From the NCBI GenBank assembly GCA_023228995.1, contig JALOAD010000011.1, forward strand, positions 16,845 to 80,844: DNA of 64,000 nucleotides, written 5' to 3'. The notes below the pieces were generated by a model. It did not search any database and was not told the DNA's origin. It saw only the letters and a program-made list of their open reading frames with translations. Origin of the DNA: Candidatus Muiribacterium halophilum (GTDB lineage: Bacteria; Muiribacteriota; Muiribacteriia; Muiribacteriales; Muiribacteriaceae). Positions 16,845 to 25,330 of this stretch are shown here, piece after piece; position 1 is the stretch's first letter; each line of letters opens with the position of its first letter. The translations under genes and the position numbers were made by a program.

Positions 16845-17273
16845 TTATCCAAATAATTTTTTATCAATACTATCTCTTATAAAAGCAAAATTTTTTATAA
16901 CACTTTCAGCTTCCTGATTCATCATAAGTCTTTTGAGTTCAGCTCTTACACATTCATCATAAGTCTTTTTAAATATAAGAATATTGTAAAAAGGTAAAAT
17001 TTTATATTTACTTGCTAATTTTTTAATATACTTTTTTTCCTCTAATTCCAGATTTTTATAAAAGAAAATAAAACTAATAAGTCTTTTATCTAATATCATT
17101 TTTTTTATACTAGGCCACATAAAATATATAGTAAAAAACAAAATTACAGATATAAACAAAAACATATAAAAAGCATCTCCAATAGAACTACTGGAATTTA
17201 TATATTTTCTAACTCCTGCTTCCTGAAAAAAATAATCGGAGAATGCATTTAAAATATCACTTATATTAGCCAT
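16845..17273 (-). CDS. Small membrane protein, unrecognised
   Basis: The longer frame begins with TTG at 17285, but the ATG at 17273 has GGAG 6 bases upstream, giving 142 residues. One strong transmembrane helix lies around residues 28-50 (MFLFISVILFFTIYFMW). The rest is a basic, helical cytosolic domain with the pattern LELEEKKYIKKLASKYKI, then a Cys at CVRAEL. The layout (short extracytoplasmic start, one helix, basic helical domain) recalls the N-terminal part of membrane PilZ-type proteins, but no PilZ motif is present, so this is only an impression. It is the first gene of the trio ending in the pyruvyl-transferase-like gene. Confidence 0.6.
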   Translation of the reverse strand: MANISDILNAFSDYFFQEAGVRKYINSSSSIGDAFYMFLFISVILFFTIYFMWPSIKKMILDKRLISFIFFYKNLELEEKKYIKKLASKYKILPFYNILIFKKTYDECVRAELKRLMMNQEAESVIKNFAFIRDSIDKKLFG

Positions 17274-17520
17274 AATTATCTCCAATACAATTTTTTTAAA
17301 TAAAATTGAATACTGTTTATTAATACATAATCAATAAATTACAATTATAATTTATATCATCGTCACTTTTAAATCAAATTTTAAAAAAAACAGTATTAAA
17401 AAATGTTATAGAGTTGAGGGTTATTAAGTTAAAAAACTATTATAAAATTTATTTATGAATAAAAACACAAAACAATATAGTTTTTTTATATATATTACAT
17501 ACTTTTAGATATTATCATCC

Positions 17521-17560
17521 AATTTTTTGAATCTATATGTAAAATCTAATTCAAAAAAAA
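17521..17560. repeat. 40-bp dispersed repeat, copy A
   Basis: These 40 bases occur again, apparently without mismatch, in inverted orientation at 43874-43913. The core reads TTTTTTGAATCTATATG on this strand, ending in an A-run. Both copies lie in large non-coding gaps, each with hairpins and an ATCCCGG palindrome close by. Confidence 0.85.
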
Positions 17561-17571
17561 ATCAAAAACAG

Positions 17572-17597
17572 AACCCGGCTCAGAATCATACCGGGAT
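17572..17597. repeat. 26-bp ACCCGG...CCGGGAT palindrome, copy 2
   Basis: Same element as at 3624, with an AATCAAAAACAGA-like flank immediately to the left as in the other copies, and the CTCAGAATCATA loop seen also at 23193. One arm has a mismatch (AACCCGG). No gene ends here on either strand, so a terminator role alone cannot explain this copy. Confidence 0.8.
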
Positions 17598-17654
17598 GAA
17601 AGATTTTTAAATAAAATTTACTTCAATCTCGCTTTCCTTTATCTTTGTAAATCA

Positions 17655-17719
17655 GTGGTAAATTTTCAATTAAATTAAATCATCATGGAGTTTCTATAAA
17701 CAAAAGCAAAAAAAAAATC
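17655..17719. repeat. Dispersed intergenic repeat, copy 2
   Basis: Bases 17688-17719 equal 3583-3614; the part to the left is recognisably related (AATTTTTCAATTA-like). Unlike copy 1, the next sequence is not the ATCCCGG palindrome but a different hairpin (17753-17772). Confidence 0.75.
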
Positions 17720-17752
17720 TGCTCGGTAACTTGAGTGAACGTTGCGAAGCAT

Positions 17753-17772
17753 ATAATACACGGATGTATTAT
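17753..17772. repeat. Perfect short hairpin ATAATAC/GTATTAT
   Basis: Seven-base arms around a 6-base loop (ACGGAT). It is followed by GTGAAGG, and GCGAAGC precedes it; the gap is otherwise AT-rich. It belongs to the same style of short perfect hairpins as the arrays at 11415 and 43931. Confidence 0.6.
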
Positions 17773-17842
17773 AAGTGAAGGAAGATAAATCTGTTTTTGA
17801 AGCTTTTTACTAAAAAGAAAATTGACATTATATTGATTTTTG

Positions 17843-17882
17843 TTTATTTAATCAGAGGGCTCAATTGAGTCCTCTAAATAAA
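17843..17882. repeat. Hairpin with central CTCAATTGAG palindrome
   Basis: Outer arms TTTATTT/AAATAAA and inner arms AGAGG/CCTCT flank the self-complementary CTCAATTGAG. The left 21 bases (17847-17867) recur inverted at 58683-58703. It lies about 28 bp upstream of the promoter of the HEAT-ileS operon, so it could be an upstream terminator or a regulatory site. The rest of the 17286-17909 gap shows only AT-rich sequence and the repeats listed. Confidence 0.6.
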
Positions 17883-17909
17883 TACATAATCATGTTATAT
17901 ATATAAAAT

Positions 17910-17939
17910 TTGACTCCTGTTTTAAATTAATGTTATATT
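17910..17939 (+). promoter_or_regulatory. Sigma-70-type promoter for the HEAT-ileS operon
   Basis: A TTGACT -35 box (17910-17915) is followed after 18 bases by TATATT (17934-17939), with an extended -10 TG at 17931-17932. The start codon at 17967 follows a CTGGAG ribosome site. Spacing and position are good; there is no experimental support. Confidence 0.6.
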
Positions 17940-17966
17940 TTATCATATTCTTTCTGGAGAAATTCA

Positions 17967-20009
17967 ATGGTTAATTATAATACTATTATAGAGCTTTTAA
18001 AGACAGAAAACGACGATTCACTTAATAAAGCCAAAGAAACACTTGAATCTGTCGGTTATTCCTCAGTATTTTTCAAAACAATAAAAAATAATTTTAAAGA
18101 TTTTTCACAATCAGGTAAATTACTAATATTCAACACTATTAAATCATGGAAAACTGGTGAAACTGCAAATTTTATAATAGAACTTTATAAAGAAAGTAAT
18201 GATTTTCATGAAAAAATGAAATTAATAATAATTCTTGATAGCATACCTCTTAAAACATGCCTTACAACACTTATAGATATAATTCATAATGAAAAAAGTT
18301 ATGAATTAAAAATACATTTTCTTAATATACTTGGAAATTCCAAATTAATAGAAACTTATGAAACAATTATAGCATTTTTATCAAGCGATGATATCGAATT
18401 AAGAGCAGCAGCTCTTAAAAACGCAATAAATGTTGATTATAGAAAAACTTTTACAATAATGATAAATATATTTGACTCAAAAAATAGCAAAAAAATAAAT
18501 GATATTCTTTCAATACTTACATTTATCAATTCAAAAGAATTAAGATTTGAAATATCTGATTTCTTGGTTGTACAAGCAGCAAAATTTAAAAAAGAACCTG
18601 ATTTATTCATAAAATTTGTAAAAACGCTTTTTAATTTTAATAATTTCAAAGTTTTAAAAATCGTAAAAGATATGATTAAAAGAAATCTTATGATAAATAA
18701 AATAAAACTAATAATTACTGATTTAAAAAAATACGATTATTCTGAAGAAATTGAAAATTTTTATTTCTTTTTATTAACAGAACCTCAAAAAGACCTTTTA
18801 AACATATACCCTGAGATAATATTAAGTCATATATCAAAAAAAGAAATAGCAATAAAATACTTAGAATTCATAAATTCAGACGAACCTCTTATTAGAAACA
18901 TTGTAACAAAACTAATAATATCTTTTTCACTATTAAATCGAGAACTTGATTCAATACTTATAGAAAATTTAAAAAAAGAAATAAATCCAGATTATTTTGC
19001 AGATTGTTTTATAAGTTTATGCATAACAAAAACAAATAACAATGATAAAATAGTTAATCTTAATAATTATTTCAAAAGACTACCTGAAAATTTAAAACTA
19101 AAAATAATTATAAACTTTAGAAAACTACCTGCAAATAAATTTGCATCCGATATATTATATTTTATTTATACAAACGAAAAAGATTCTGAAAAAGTAAGAG
19201 CTACAATAGCAAGTATATTAGGAATAACTGGAACTGAAGATTGTATATCAATATTCAAGGAACTTCTCAAAGATGAGAATTCAAGAGTAAGAGCAAATGC
19301 TGTTGAATCAATTGAAATGACTATAAAAAACAGTGATATTGTAATTAATGCTGTTTTTCCACTTCTTCAGGATTTTAACAATAGAGTAAAAGCTAATGTT
19401 GCAATAACTCTCTGGCATCATGGCGGACTTAGAATGCTTGCTTTGCTTCATAAAATGCTTGAAACTCATGAAGATAAATGGCATAGAGCTTCAGCAGCTT
19501 ATGCATTATCTATAATTAAAAATAATTCAAGTATTACAACACTTCTTGGCATTTTAAAAAAAGACGAAGATTCTGCTGTAAAAATGAACTGTATAAGAGC
19601 ACTTGGGGAAATCGGTGATCACGGTACACTTGATACAATAATAAGTTTTTTTGAACTTTCAGATGATAGAATAAAAGAAAAAGTTATTGAAGCATGCGGC
19701 AATTTTTTAAATAATGATAAAGCAGTTGAATTTTTGTTTTCAAATTTAAAACAATCTCAATGGAAAAATTTAATAAAAGATACATTGAAAAAAAGTAAAA
19801 AAATCAACAATAAAATATTAAAAAGATATTTTTTAATAGCTTTGAACAAAAAGACAGATATAGAAATTATATTTGAAATAACAGCCTGTGTAGCTGGATA
19901 TTCTTTTGTTGACTTTTTAAAAGAACAGCGTACAATACACCATGAATTTGAAACTTTTTTTAATAATACTATAGATAAAATTAAACATCGTATACAAGAG
20001 GAGAAATAG
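17967..20009 (+). CDS. HEAT-repeat protein (680 residues), coupled to ileS
   Basis: This is the third large solenoid protein of the cluster, cytosolic and without membrane segments. Clear HEAT units include LSSDDIELRAAALKNAINVD, LKDENSRVRANAVESIEMT, LQDFNNRVKANVAITLWHHG, LKKDEDSAVKMNCIRALGEI and FELSDDRIKEKVIEACGNFL, mostly in residues 400-600. It ends with a basic/acidic helical tail. The ATG is preceded by CTGGAG and a good promoter. Its stop lies 3 bp before the ileS start, and the ileS ribosome site (GAGGAGAA) is inside its last codons, so the two are translationally coupled. Whether it acts on the synthetase or tRNA is unknown. Confidence 0.85.
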   Translation: MVNYNTIIELLKTENDDSLNKAKETLESVGYSSVFFKTIKNNFKDFSQSGKLLIFNTIKSWKTGETANFIIELYKESNDFHEKMKLIIILDSIPLKTCLTTLIDIIHNEKSYELKIHFLNILGNSKLIETYETIIAFLSSDDIELRAAALKNAINVDYRKTFTIMINIFDSKNSKKINDILSILTFINSKELRFEISDFLVVQAAKFKKEPDLFIKFVKTLFNFNNFKVLKIVKDMIKRNLMINKIKLIITDLKKYDYSEEIENFYFFLLTEPQKDLLNIYPEIILSHISKKEIAIKYLEFINSDEPLIRNIVTKLIISFSLLNRELDSILIENLKKEINPDYFADCFISLCITKTNNNDKIVNLNNYFKRLPENLKLKIIINFRKLPANKFASDILYFIYTNEKDSEKVRATIASILGITGTEDCISIFKELLKDENSRVRANAVESIEMTIKNSDIVINAVFPLLQDFNNRVKANVAITLWHHGGLRMLALLHKMLETHEDKWHRASAAYALSIIKNNSSITTLLGILKKDEDSAVKMNCIRALGEIGDHGTLDTIISFFELSDDRIKEKVIEACGNFLNNDKAVEFLFSNLKQSQWKNLIKDTLKKSKKINNKILKRYFLIALNKKTDIEIIFEITACVAGYSFVDFLKEQRTIHHEFETFFNNTIDKIKHRIQEEK

Positions 20010-20012
20010 TTT

Positions 20013-23000
20013 ATGTTTAAATCAGTTAATACAAATCTTAATCTTTCAGAAAGTGAAAAACAAATATTAGAATTTTGGGCAAAAAATGATATATTCAAAA
20101 AAACTCTTAAAAATTCTGAAGGAAAACAAAAATTTGTTTTTTATGAAGGTCCTCCAACAGCAAACGGCAAACCTCATCCAGGACATGTTTTAGGAAGAGC
20201 AATAAAAGATCTTTTTAATCGATATAAAACAATGCAGGGATTTCATGTACCAAGAAAAGCAGGTTGGGATACTCATGGTCTTCCCGTTGAAATAGAAGTT
20301 GAAAAAAAATTAGGACTTGATGGTAAACAAGAAATTGAAAATTATGGTATAGAAAAATTTATCACTCATTGTAAAGAATCTGTATTTACCTATAAAGAAG
20401 AATGGGAAAAAATGACAGAAAGACTTGGTTTTTGGGTTGATATGGATAATCCTTATATAACAATGGATAATAATTATATTGAATCTATATGGAGTGCACT
20501 TAAAAAAATATGGGAAAAAGATCTTCTCTACTTTGGACATAAAATAGTTCCTTATTGTCCAAGATGTGGTACTACTGTTTCATCTCATGAAGTAGCACAA
20601 GGTTATAAACAAGCAAAAGATCCTTCTGTTTTTATAAAATTTAAAATTAAAGATGAAGATTGTTATTTTCTTGTATGGACAACAACACCATGGACACTTA
20701 TAAGCAATATCGCTCTTGCAATAAATGCAAAAGAAACTTATGTAAGAGTTAAAAACAACAATGAAGAACTTATACTTGCAAAAGCAAGACTTGAAGTATT
20801 AGAAGGTGATTATGAAATAATTCAAGAATTTACAGGTAAAGCAATAATTGATAAAAAATATGAACAACTTTTTTCATATTGTCCATTAAATAAAGAAAAG
20901 AACGGTTTCGTTGTTGTAGAAGCTGATTATGTTTCAATGAGTGATGGTACTGGTATTGTTCATATTGCACCAGCATTTGGTGAAGATGATTATCAAGTTG
21001 GTTTAAAAAATAATCTTGATGTTTTTCAACCAATTGATCTTGCAGGTAAATTCAAAGAAAATGTAATAGATTTTAAAGGAATGTTTGTAAAAGATGCAGA
21101 CCCTGAAATAATTTATAATCTTAAAACAAGAAATCTTATGTATAAATCAGGTAAAATAGAACATACTTACCCATTCTGCTGGAGATGTGATTCTCCACTT
21201 TTATACTTTGCAAGAGAATCTTGGTTTATAAAAATGTCAGAATTAAGAGATAGACTTTTAAAAAACAATCAAGATATAAACTGGTATCCTGAATATATAA
21301 AAGATGGAAGATTTGGTAATTTTCTTGAAAATGTCATTGATTGGGCAATTTCAAGAGAAAGATATTGGGGAACACCTTTAAATATATGGATATGTGAAAA
21401 CAAAGAATGTAATCACAAAGAAAGCATAGGAAGTATAGCGGAATTAAAAGAAAAAGCTATTGACTGTCCAGATAATATTGAATTACATAAACCTTATGTT
21501 GATGAAGTATATTTAAAATGTGAAAAATGTGAATCAAAAATGAAAAGAGTATCTGAAGTCATAGATTGTTGGTTTGATTCAGGATGTATGCATACTGCAC
21601 AATGGCATTATCCATTTGAAAACAAAGAAGAATTTGAATCATCTATACCGGCTGATTTCATAAGTGAAGGAATTGATCAAACAAGAGGATGGTTTTATTC
21701 ATTACTTGCAACTTCAACACTTTTATACGACAAAGCTCCGTTTAAAAACTGTCTTGTAACAGCTCATGTAATGGGAAAAGACGGTCTTAAAATGAGTAAA
21801 TCTAAAGGCAATACTGTTGATACATGGGAAATTTTTGATAATCAAGGTTCAGATGCGGTAAGATGGTATTTTTATGTATCAAGTCCAGCTTGGGTACCAA
21901 AAGCTTTTTATCCAGAAGCAATTACAGAAACAATACAGAAATTTCTTGGAACATTAAAAAATGTATATTCATTCTTTGTACTTTATGCAAATATCGATGG
22001 ATATACACCTAATAAATTCAAAAATCACAATAAAATCCCACTTATTGATAAATGGATAATATCCTATTATAACGATACAGTAAAATATGTGACTGAATGT
22101 TTAGAAAATTATGATATGACAAAATCTTCAAGAAAAATTCAAACATTTGTTGATGACTTATCAAACTGGTATTTAAGAAGATCAAGAAGAAGATTCTGGG
22201 CTTCTGATTTTAATGATGACAAAATATCAGCTTATAACACTTTATATAGCATACTAACAGGTCTTTCAAAACTATGTGCACCATTTATACCATTTATGGC
22301 TGAAGAAATGTATCAAAACCTTGTAGTAAGTTTTAATACAGGAAAAGAATCAGTACATATGGAAAACTTTCCAGTAGCTAATAACTCTCTTATTGATAAT
22401 GAACTGCACATAATAATGGAAGCTACAATGCAAATTGTATCTATGGGAAGAGCTGCAAGAAATGAAAGCAAGAAAAAAAACAGACAACCATTAAAAGAAA
22501 TGATAATTGGTGGTTTAAGCAGTGAAATTCAAAAAAATCTTAATTTAACACTTGAATTAATACTAGATGAACTTAATGTAAAAAATGTTAATTTCGCAAG
22601 TGATAATTCAGATTTTGTAAACTTTGAACTTAAACCTAATTTCAAAACTTTAGGTCCAAAATATGGAAAACTTGTAAATAAAATAAGAGTTTATCTTGAT
22701 GAAATGCCACAAAAATCAAGAAATAAAATCGCTCAAGATTTACTAAAGCATGAAGATGTTCAGATAAATGTAGATACTAATGAAATAAAACTTTGTTATG
22801 AAGATATTAATATAATTTCCCATGGAAAAGAAGATTTTTCTGTTATTTCAGAAAACGAATTATTCGTTGCATTAAACACACATCTTGATGAAGAACTAAC
22901 TTTTGAAGGTTATACAAGAGAACTTGTTAATAAAATTCAAAACATGCGAAAAGATGAAGGTTTTGAAGTAATGGATAGAATTGCTTTGTCAATATTATCT

Positions 23001-23156
23001 GATGATGCGATAAAAAATGCTTACAATAAATATGGAAATTATCTTACCAAAGAAACACTTTGTGACAATGTTAGTTTTGATAAAAAAGAAGGATATTCTT
23101 ATAAAAATTGGGATATCAATGGAATAGAAGTAGAAATAGGAATTAAAAAAATATAA
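20013..23156 (+). CDS. ileS: Isoleucyl-tRNA synthetase (long form)
   Basis: IleRS charges tRNA-Ile and edits misactivated valine. At 1047 residues it is the long, eukaryote-like (IleS2-type) form. The class I HIGH motif is HPGH at residues 55-58 (GKPHPGHVLGR), and KMSKSKGNTVD near 592-602 is the KMSKS loop. The editing domain contains YFLVWTTTPWTLISNIA and GTGIVHIAPAFGEDD. Cys pairs CPRCGTTVSSHE and FCWRCDSPL lie in the insertion, and RESWFIKMSELRD leads back to the core. The C-terminal anticodon region is long and ends without the zinc finger of short bacterial IleRS. IleS2-type enzymes are often resistant to mupirocin; that is family knowledge, not tested here. No T-box leader is visible, and none is expected inside this operon. 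Confidence 0.97.
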   Translation: MFKSVNTNLNLSESEKQILEFWAKNDIFKKTLKNSEGKQKFVFYEGPPTANGKPHPGHVLGRAIKDLFNRYKTMQGFHVPRKAGWDTHGLPVEIEVEKKLGLDGKQEIENYGIEKFITHCKESVFTYKEEWEKMTERLGFWVDMDNPYITMDNNYIESIWSALKKIWEKDLLYFGHKIVPYCPRCGTTVSSHEVAQGYKQAKDPSVFIKFKIKDEDCYFLVWTTTPWTLISNIALAINAKETYVRVKNNNEELILAKARLEVLEGDYEIIQEFTGKAIIDKKYEQLFSYCPLNKEKNGFVVVEADYVSMSDGTGIVHIAPAFGEDDYQVGLKNNLDVFQPIDLAGKFKENVIDFKGMFVKDADPEIIYNLKTRNLMYKSGKIEHTYPFCWRCDSPLLYFARESWFIKMSELRDRLLKNNQDINWYPEYIKDGRFGNFLENVIDWAISRERYWGTPLNIWICENKECNHKESIGSIAELKEKAIDCPDNIELHKPYVDEVYLKCEKCESKMKRVSEVIDCWFDSGCMHTAQWHYPFENKEEFESSIPADFISEGIDQTRGWFYSLLATSTLLYDKAPFKNCLVTAHVMGKDGLKMSKSKGNTVDTWEIFDNQGSDAVRWYFYVSSPAWVPKAFYPEAITETIQKFLGTLKNVYSFFVLYANIDGYTPNKFKNHNKIPLIDKWIISYYNDTVKYVTECLENYDMTKSSRKIQTFVDDLSNWYLRRSRRRFWASDFNDDKISAYNTLYSILTGLSKLCAPFIPFMAEEMYQNLVVSFNTGKESVHMENFPVANNSLIDNELHIIMEATMQIVSMGRAARNESKKKNRQPLKEMIIGGLSSEIQKNLNLTLELILDELNVKNVNFASDNSDFVNFELKPNFKTLGPKYGKLVNKIRVYLDEMPQKSRNKIAQDLLKHEDVQINVDTNEIKLCYEDINIISHGKEDFSVISENELFVALNTHLDEELTFEGYTRELVNKIQNMRKDEGFEVMDRIALSILSDDAIKNAYNKYGNYLTKETLCDNVSFDKKEGYSYKNWDINGIEVEIGIKKI

Positions 23157-23180
23157 AATTAAAGATAGAAACAGAGCTAG

Positions 23181-23206
23181 ATCCCGGCTCAGAATCATAC
23201 CGGGAT
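23181..23206. repeat. 26-bp ATCCCGG...CCGGGAT palindrome, copy 3
   Basis: A perfect-arm copy of the dispersed palindrome, 25 bp after the ileS stop. The loop CTCAGAATCATA equals that of copy 2. A stretch with TTTAAGGGGTTGTGGGTT follows, then the 8-bp minisatellite. Confidence 0.85.
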
Positions 23207-23295
23207 GACAACAATAAAGAAAGTTAGATAGTTTAAGGGGTTGTGGGTTAAAAACTTCACTAAAAAAGCAATAGCTTTTTTTCGCTATTATCTTC

Positions 23296-23783
23296 CACCC
23301 TTTAACCCTTTAACCCTTTCACCCTTTCACCATTTCACCAATTCACCATTTCACCATTTCACCATTTCACCATTTCACCCTTTCACCCTTTAACTCTTTA
23401 ACCCTTTCACCCTTTCACCATTTCACCATTTCACCATTTCACCCTTTCACCCTTTCACCCTTTCACCATTTCACCCTTTAACTCTTTAACTCTTTAACCC
23501 TTTCACCATTTCACCATTTCACCATTTAACCCTTTAACCCTTTCACCATTTCACCATTTCACCCTTTCACCATTTCACCATTTCACCATTTCACCATTTC
23601 ACCATTTAACCCTTTCACCATTTCACCATTTCACCATTTCACCCTTTCACCATTTCACCCTTTCACCATTTCACCATTTCACCATTTCACCATTTCACCA
23701 TTTCACCCTTTCACCATTTCACCATTTCACCATTTCACCATTTCACCATTTCACCATTTCACCATTTCACCCTTTAACCCTTT
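23296..23783. repeat. Minisatellite of about 60 units of 8 bp (CACCATTT)
   Basis: About 488 bases are made of an 8-bp unit with consensus CACCATTT. Variants are CACCCTTT, AACCCTTT and AACTCTTT; one CACCAATT is near the start. Units keep strict 8-bp phase by eye, with no obvious insertion or deletion. AAC-type units cluster at the ends and in a few inner patches. Because 8 is not a multiple of 3, the array samples all frames and does not form a conserved ORF. It fills the gap between convergent ileS and the HAD gene. Confidence 0.95.
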
Positions 23784-23863
23784 CTACTTCACAACTTTAC
23801 TTGTCACGGCTTTTATAATTCAACATTCGAAATTCGACATTTCTCTTACCGCACTTATACGCT

Positions 23864-24547
23864 TCATATACTGCTTTTATTGATAAATGTGATTATTTCA
23901 GAAGTATTTTCAAGTGTGTCGCATAAAAGATCTGGTTTATGTTCAGCAAGTTCTTCCATACTATAAGGACCAGTTGCAACAGCAATAGTCTTAGCATTAA
24001 TGCTTTTACCACACTCAATATCCATAGGAGTATCTCCAATTATTATAATATCTTCATTAGAAAAACTCTCATCACCATAAAGATGTTTTAATCTTTTTAA
24101 AGCATCAATTGCTAAATCATTTCTATTACAATGATTATCTCCATAAGCACCAAAAGGAAAATACTTGAATAATTCAAAATACTCTAGTTTTAATCTTGCA
24201 CCATCATACATGTTTCCAGTTAATAATCCAGGAACATAATAATCTTTTTGTTTTATAAAATTAATTATCTCCATTACACCTGGCATAATAAAACTATTTA
24301 TAATTTTCATATTATTTTCAAGGTTTTTTATATAATTTGTAATAATAAAGTTTTTTTGGCTATTATCAACTTTAAAAGCTTCCATAATAATCTTGATAAT
24401 TCCTGCATCTGTCTTTCCTGCCATACATAAATTGATTTTTGAACAATCCTGACCAGTAACTTCCAAAAAAGCATCAAAAAGTGCTTTTTGACCCGATTTT
24501 TTAACATCAACTATTGTCCCATCAATATCAAAAAGTAATATTTTCAT
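23864..24547 (-). CDS. HAD-superfamily hydrolase (phosphoglycolate phosphatase-like)
   Basis: This is a subclass-I HAD phosphatase of normal size (227 residues from the ATG at 24547; the upstream in-frame ATG at 24556 sits too close to the AAGGA ribosome site). Motif I is LLFDIDGTIVD with the nucleophile and acid Asp. Motif II is LLTGN, and motifs III/IV are the distal Lys region and IIIGDTPMDIECGKSINAKT. The helical cap of ~70 residues matches Gph/PpaX-like enzymes. The C-terminal phrase VATGPYSMEEL is also typical. The substrate is not assignable. It overlaps the end of the preceding GNAT gene and is the last gene of this minus-strand run before the minisatellite. Confidence 0.88.
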   Translation of the reverse strand: MKILLFDIDGTIVDVKKSGQKALFDAFLEVTGQDCSKINLCMAGKTDAGIIKIIMEAFKVDNSQKNFIITNYIKNLENNMKIINSFIMPGVMEIINFIKQKDYYVPGLLTGNMYDGARLKLEYFELFKYFPFGAYGDNHCNRNDLAIDALKRLKHLYGDESFSNEDIIIIGDTPMDIECGKSINAKTIAVATGPYSMEELAEHKPDLLCDTLENTSEIITFINKSSI

Positions 24548-25040
24548 AAAAATCATTCCTTGTTAAAACAACATAGTTTCTGTCAACACCTTCACCATAA
24601 ATTGATTTAAAAAAATCAGTTTGTTTTGCTCCATAATTTTTAAAAAATTCATTATTAAAATTATTTTCAGGATCAACTGTATATCTTATTTTATTTATCT
24701 TAGGAAATTTTTCAAATATAATATTAACACTTGACTCAAAAAAATATTTACCTAAACCCTTTCCTCTATGCTTTTTTAATAAAGCAAGAGTAAAGTAAAA
24801 AACACAATCTTCTTCAAATTCTTTTATAAATATTGAAACACCACTAATCTCATTGTTTACTTTAAGCACAATAACTTTTGAAGATAAAATAAAAGGAGCC
24901 AACACCCATTCGTGTATGGCCCCGATTCCAAAACTTTCTTTTTCTATATTTATAATCTTATTTAAAATATCAGTATCTGGTCTATTTACAATTTCAACTT
25001 CAATTTTTACTTTATTCTTTATCTTCTTCCGCATCATCAT
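24528..25040 (-). CDS. GNAT family N-acetyltransferase
   Basis: A 170-residue single-domain GNAT protein. The acetyl-CoA loop is KKHRGKGLGKYFFESS (R-G-K-G-L-G), followed by a strand IRYTVDPENN and the late FKSIYGEG region. The basic start (MMMRKKIKNKVKIEVE) leaves the exact Met uncertain; codons 1-3 are all Met. Its start lies inside the end of the acidic membrane-protein gene (29-bp overlap), and its end overlaps the HAD gene, so the three are translationally linked. The substrate is unknown. Confidence 0.82.
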   Translation of the reverse strand: MMMRKKIKNKVKIEVEIVNRPDTDILNKIINIEKESFGIGAIHEWVLAPFILSSKVIVLKVNNEISGVSIFIKEFEEDCVFYFTLALLKKHRGKGLGKYFFESSVNIIFEKFPKINKIRYTVDPENNFNNEFFKNYGAKQTDFFKSIYGEGVDRNYVVLTRNDFYENITF

Positions 25041-25266
25041 CCTTTACATCTTCATGTTCATTATCATCTTCGTCTTCAAAATCATCATCATCTTCTTCTT
25101 CATCATTAAATTCTTCATCAAAATCAAAATCTTCATCATCATCTTCTTCTAGTTTATCCATTACATAAGCATAAGCTATAAGTCCACATACGAATAAACC
25201 GCCTAAAGCAACCATGAAAAATCCTAGTTTCACTAATAATCCAAATAATTTTTTAATAAAATCCAT
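25012..25266 (-). CDS. Small membrane protein with long acidic tail
   Basis: The 84-residue protein has one transmembrane helix (about residues 9-37, with VKLGFFMVALGGLFVCGLIA). The remaining ~46 residues are almost wholly Asp and Glu, a polyacidic tail broken only by a few Phe, His and Asn. No family is known to me. The ATG follows a strong TAGGAGGAA ribosome site, and a consensus promoter lies just upstream, so the gene is surely expressed. The tail could bind cations or basic proteins; this is inference. The extreme composition is not shared by its neighbours. Confidence 0.75.
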   Translation of the reverse strand: MDFIKKLFGLLVKLGFFMVALGGLFVCGLIAYAYVMDKLEEDDDEDFDFDEEFNDEEEDDDDFEDEDDNEHEDVKDDDAEEDKE

Positions 25267-25293
25267 ATATTTCCTCCTAAACAGATTAATGTT

Positions 25294-25322
25294 ATTATAC
25301 CAACATAACTTAACAAATTCAA
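25294..25322 (-). promoter_or_regulatory. Sigma-70-type promoter for the acidic protein-GNAT-HAD operon
   Basis: Reading the minus strand, TTGAAT (25322-25317) and TATAAT (25299-25294) are separated by 17 bases, with GG before the -10. The AGGAGGA site and ATG follow 30 bp on. This marks the three downstream genes as a unit separate from the response regulator gene. Confidence 0.65.
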
Positions 25323-25330
25323 AAAAAAAT

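Noticed and set aside
23296-23783. CRISPR array
   Set aside because: Units are 8 bp without spacers; it is a simple minisatellite.
24853-25152. 99-codon Ile/Phe-rich plus-strand ORF
   Set aside because: It is the complement of the Asp/Glu-rich tail and the GNAT gene.
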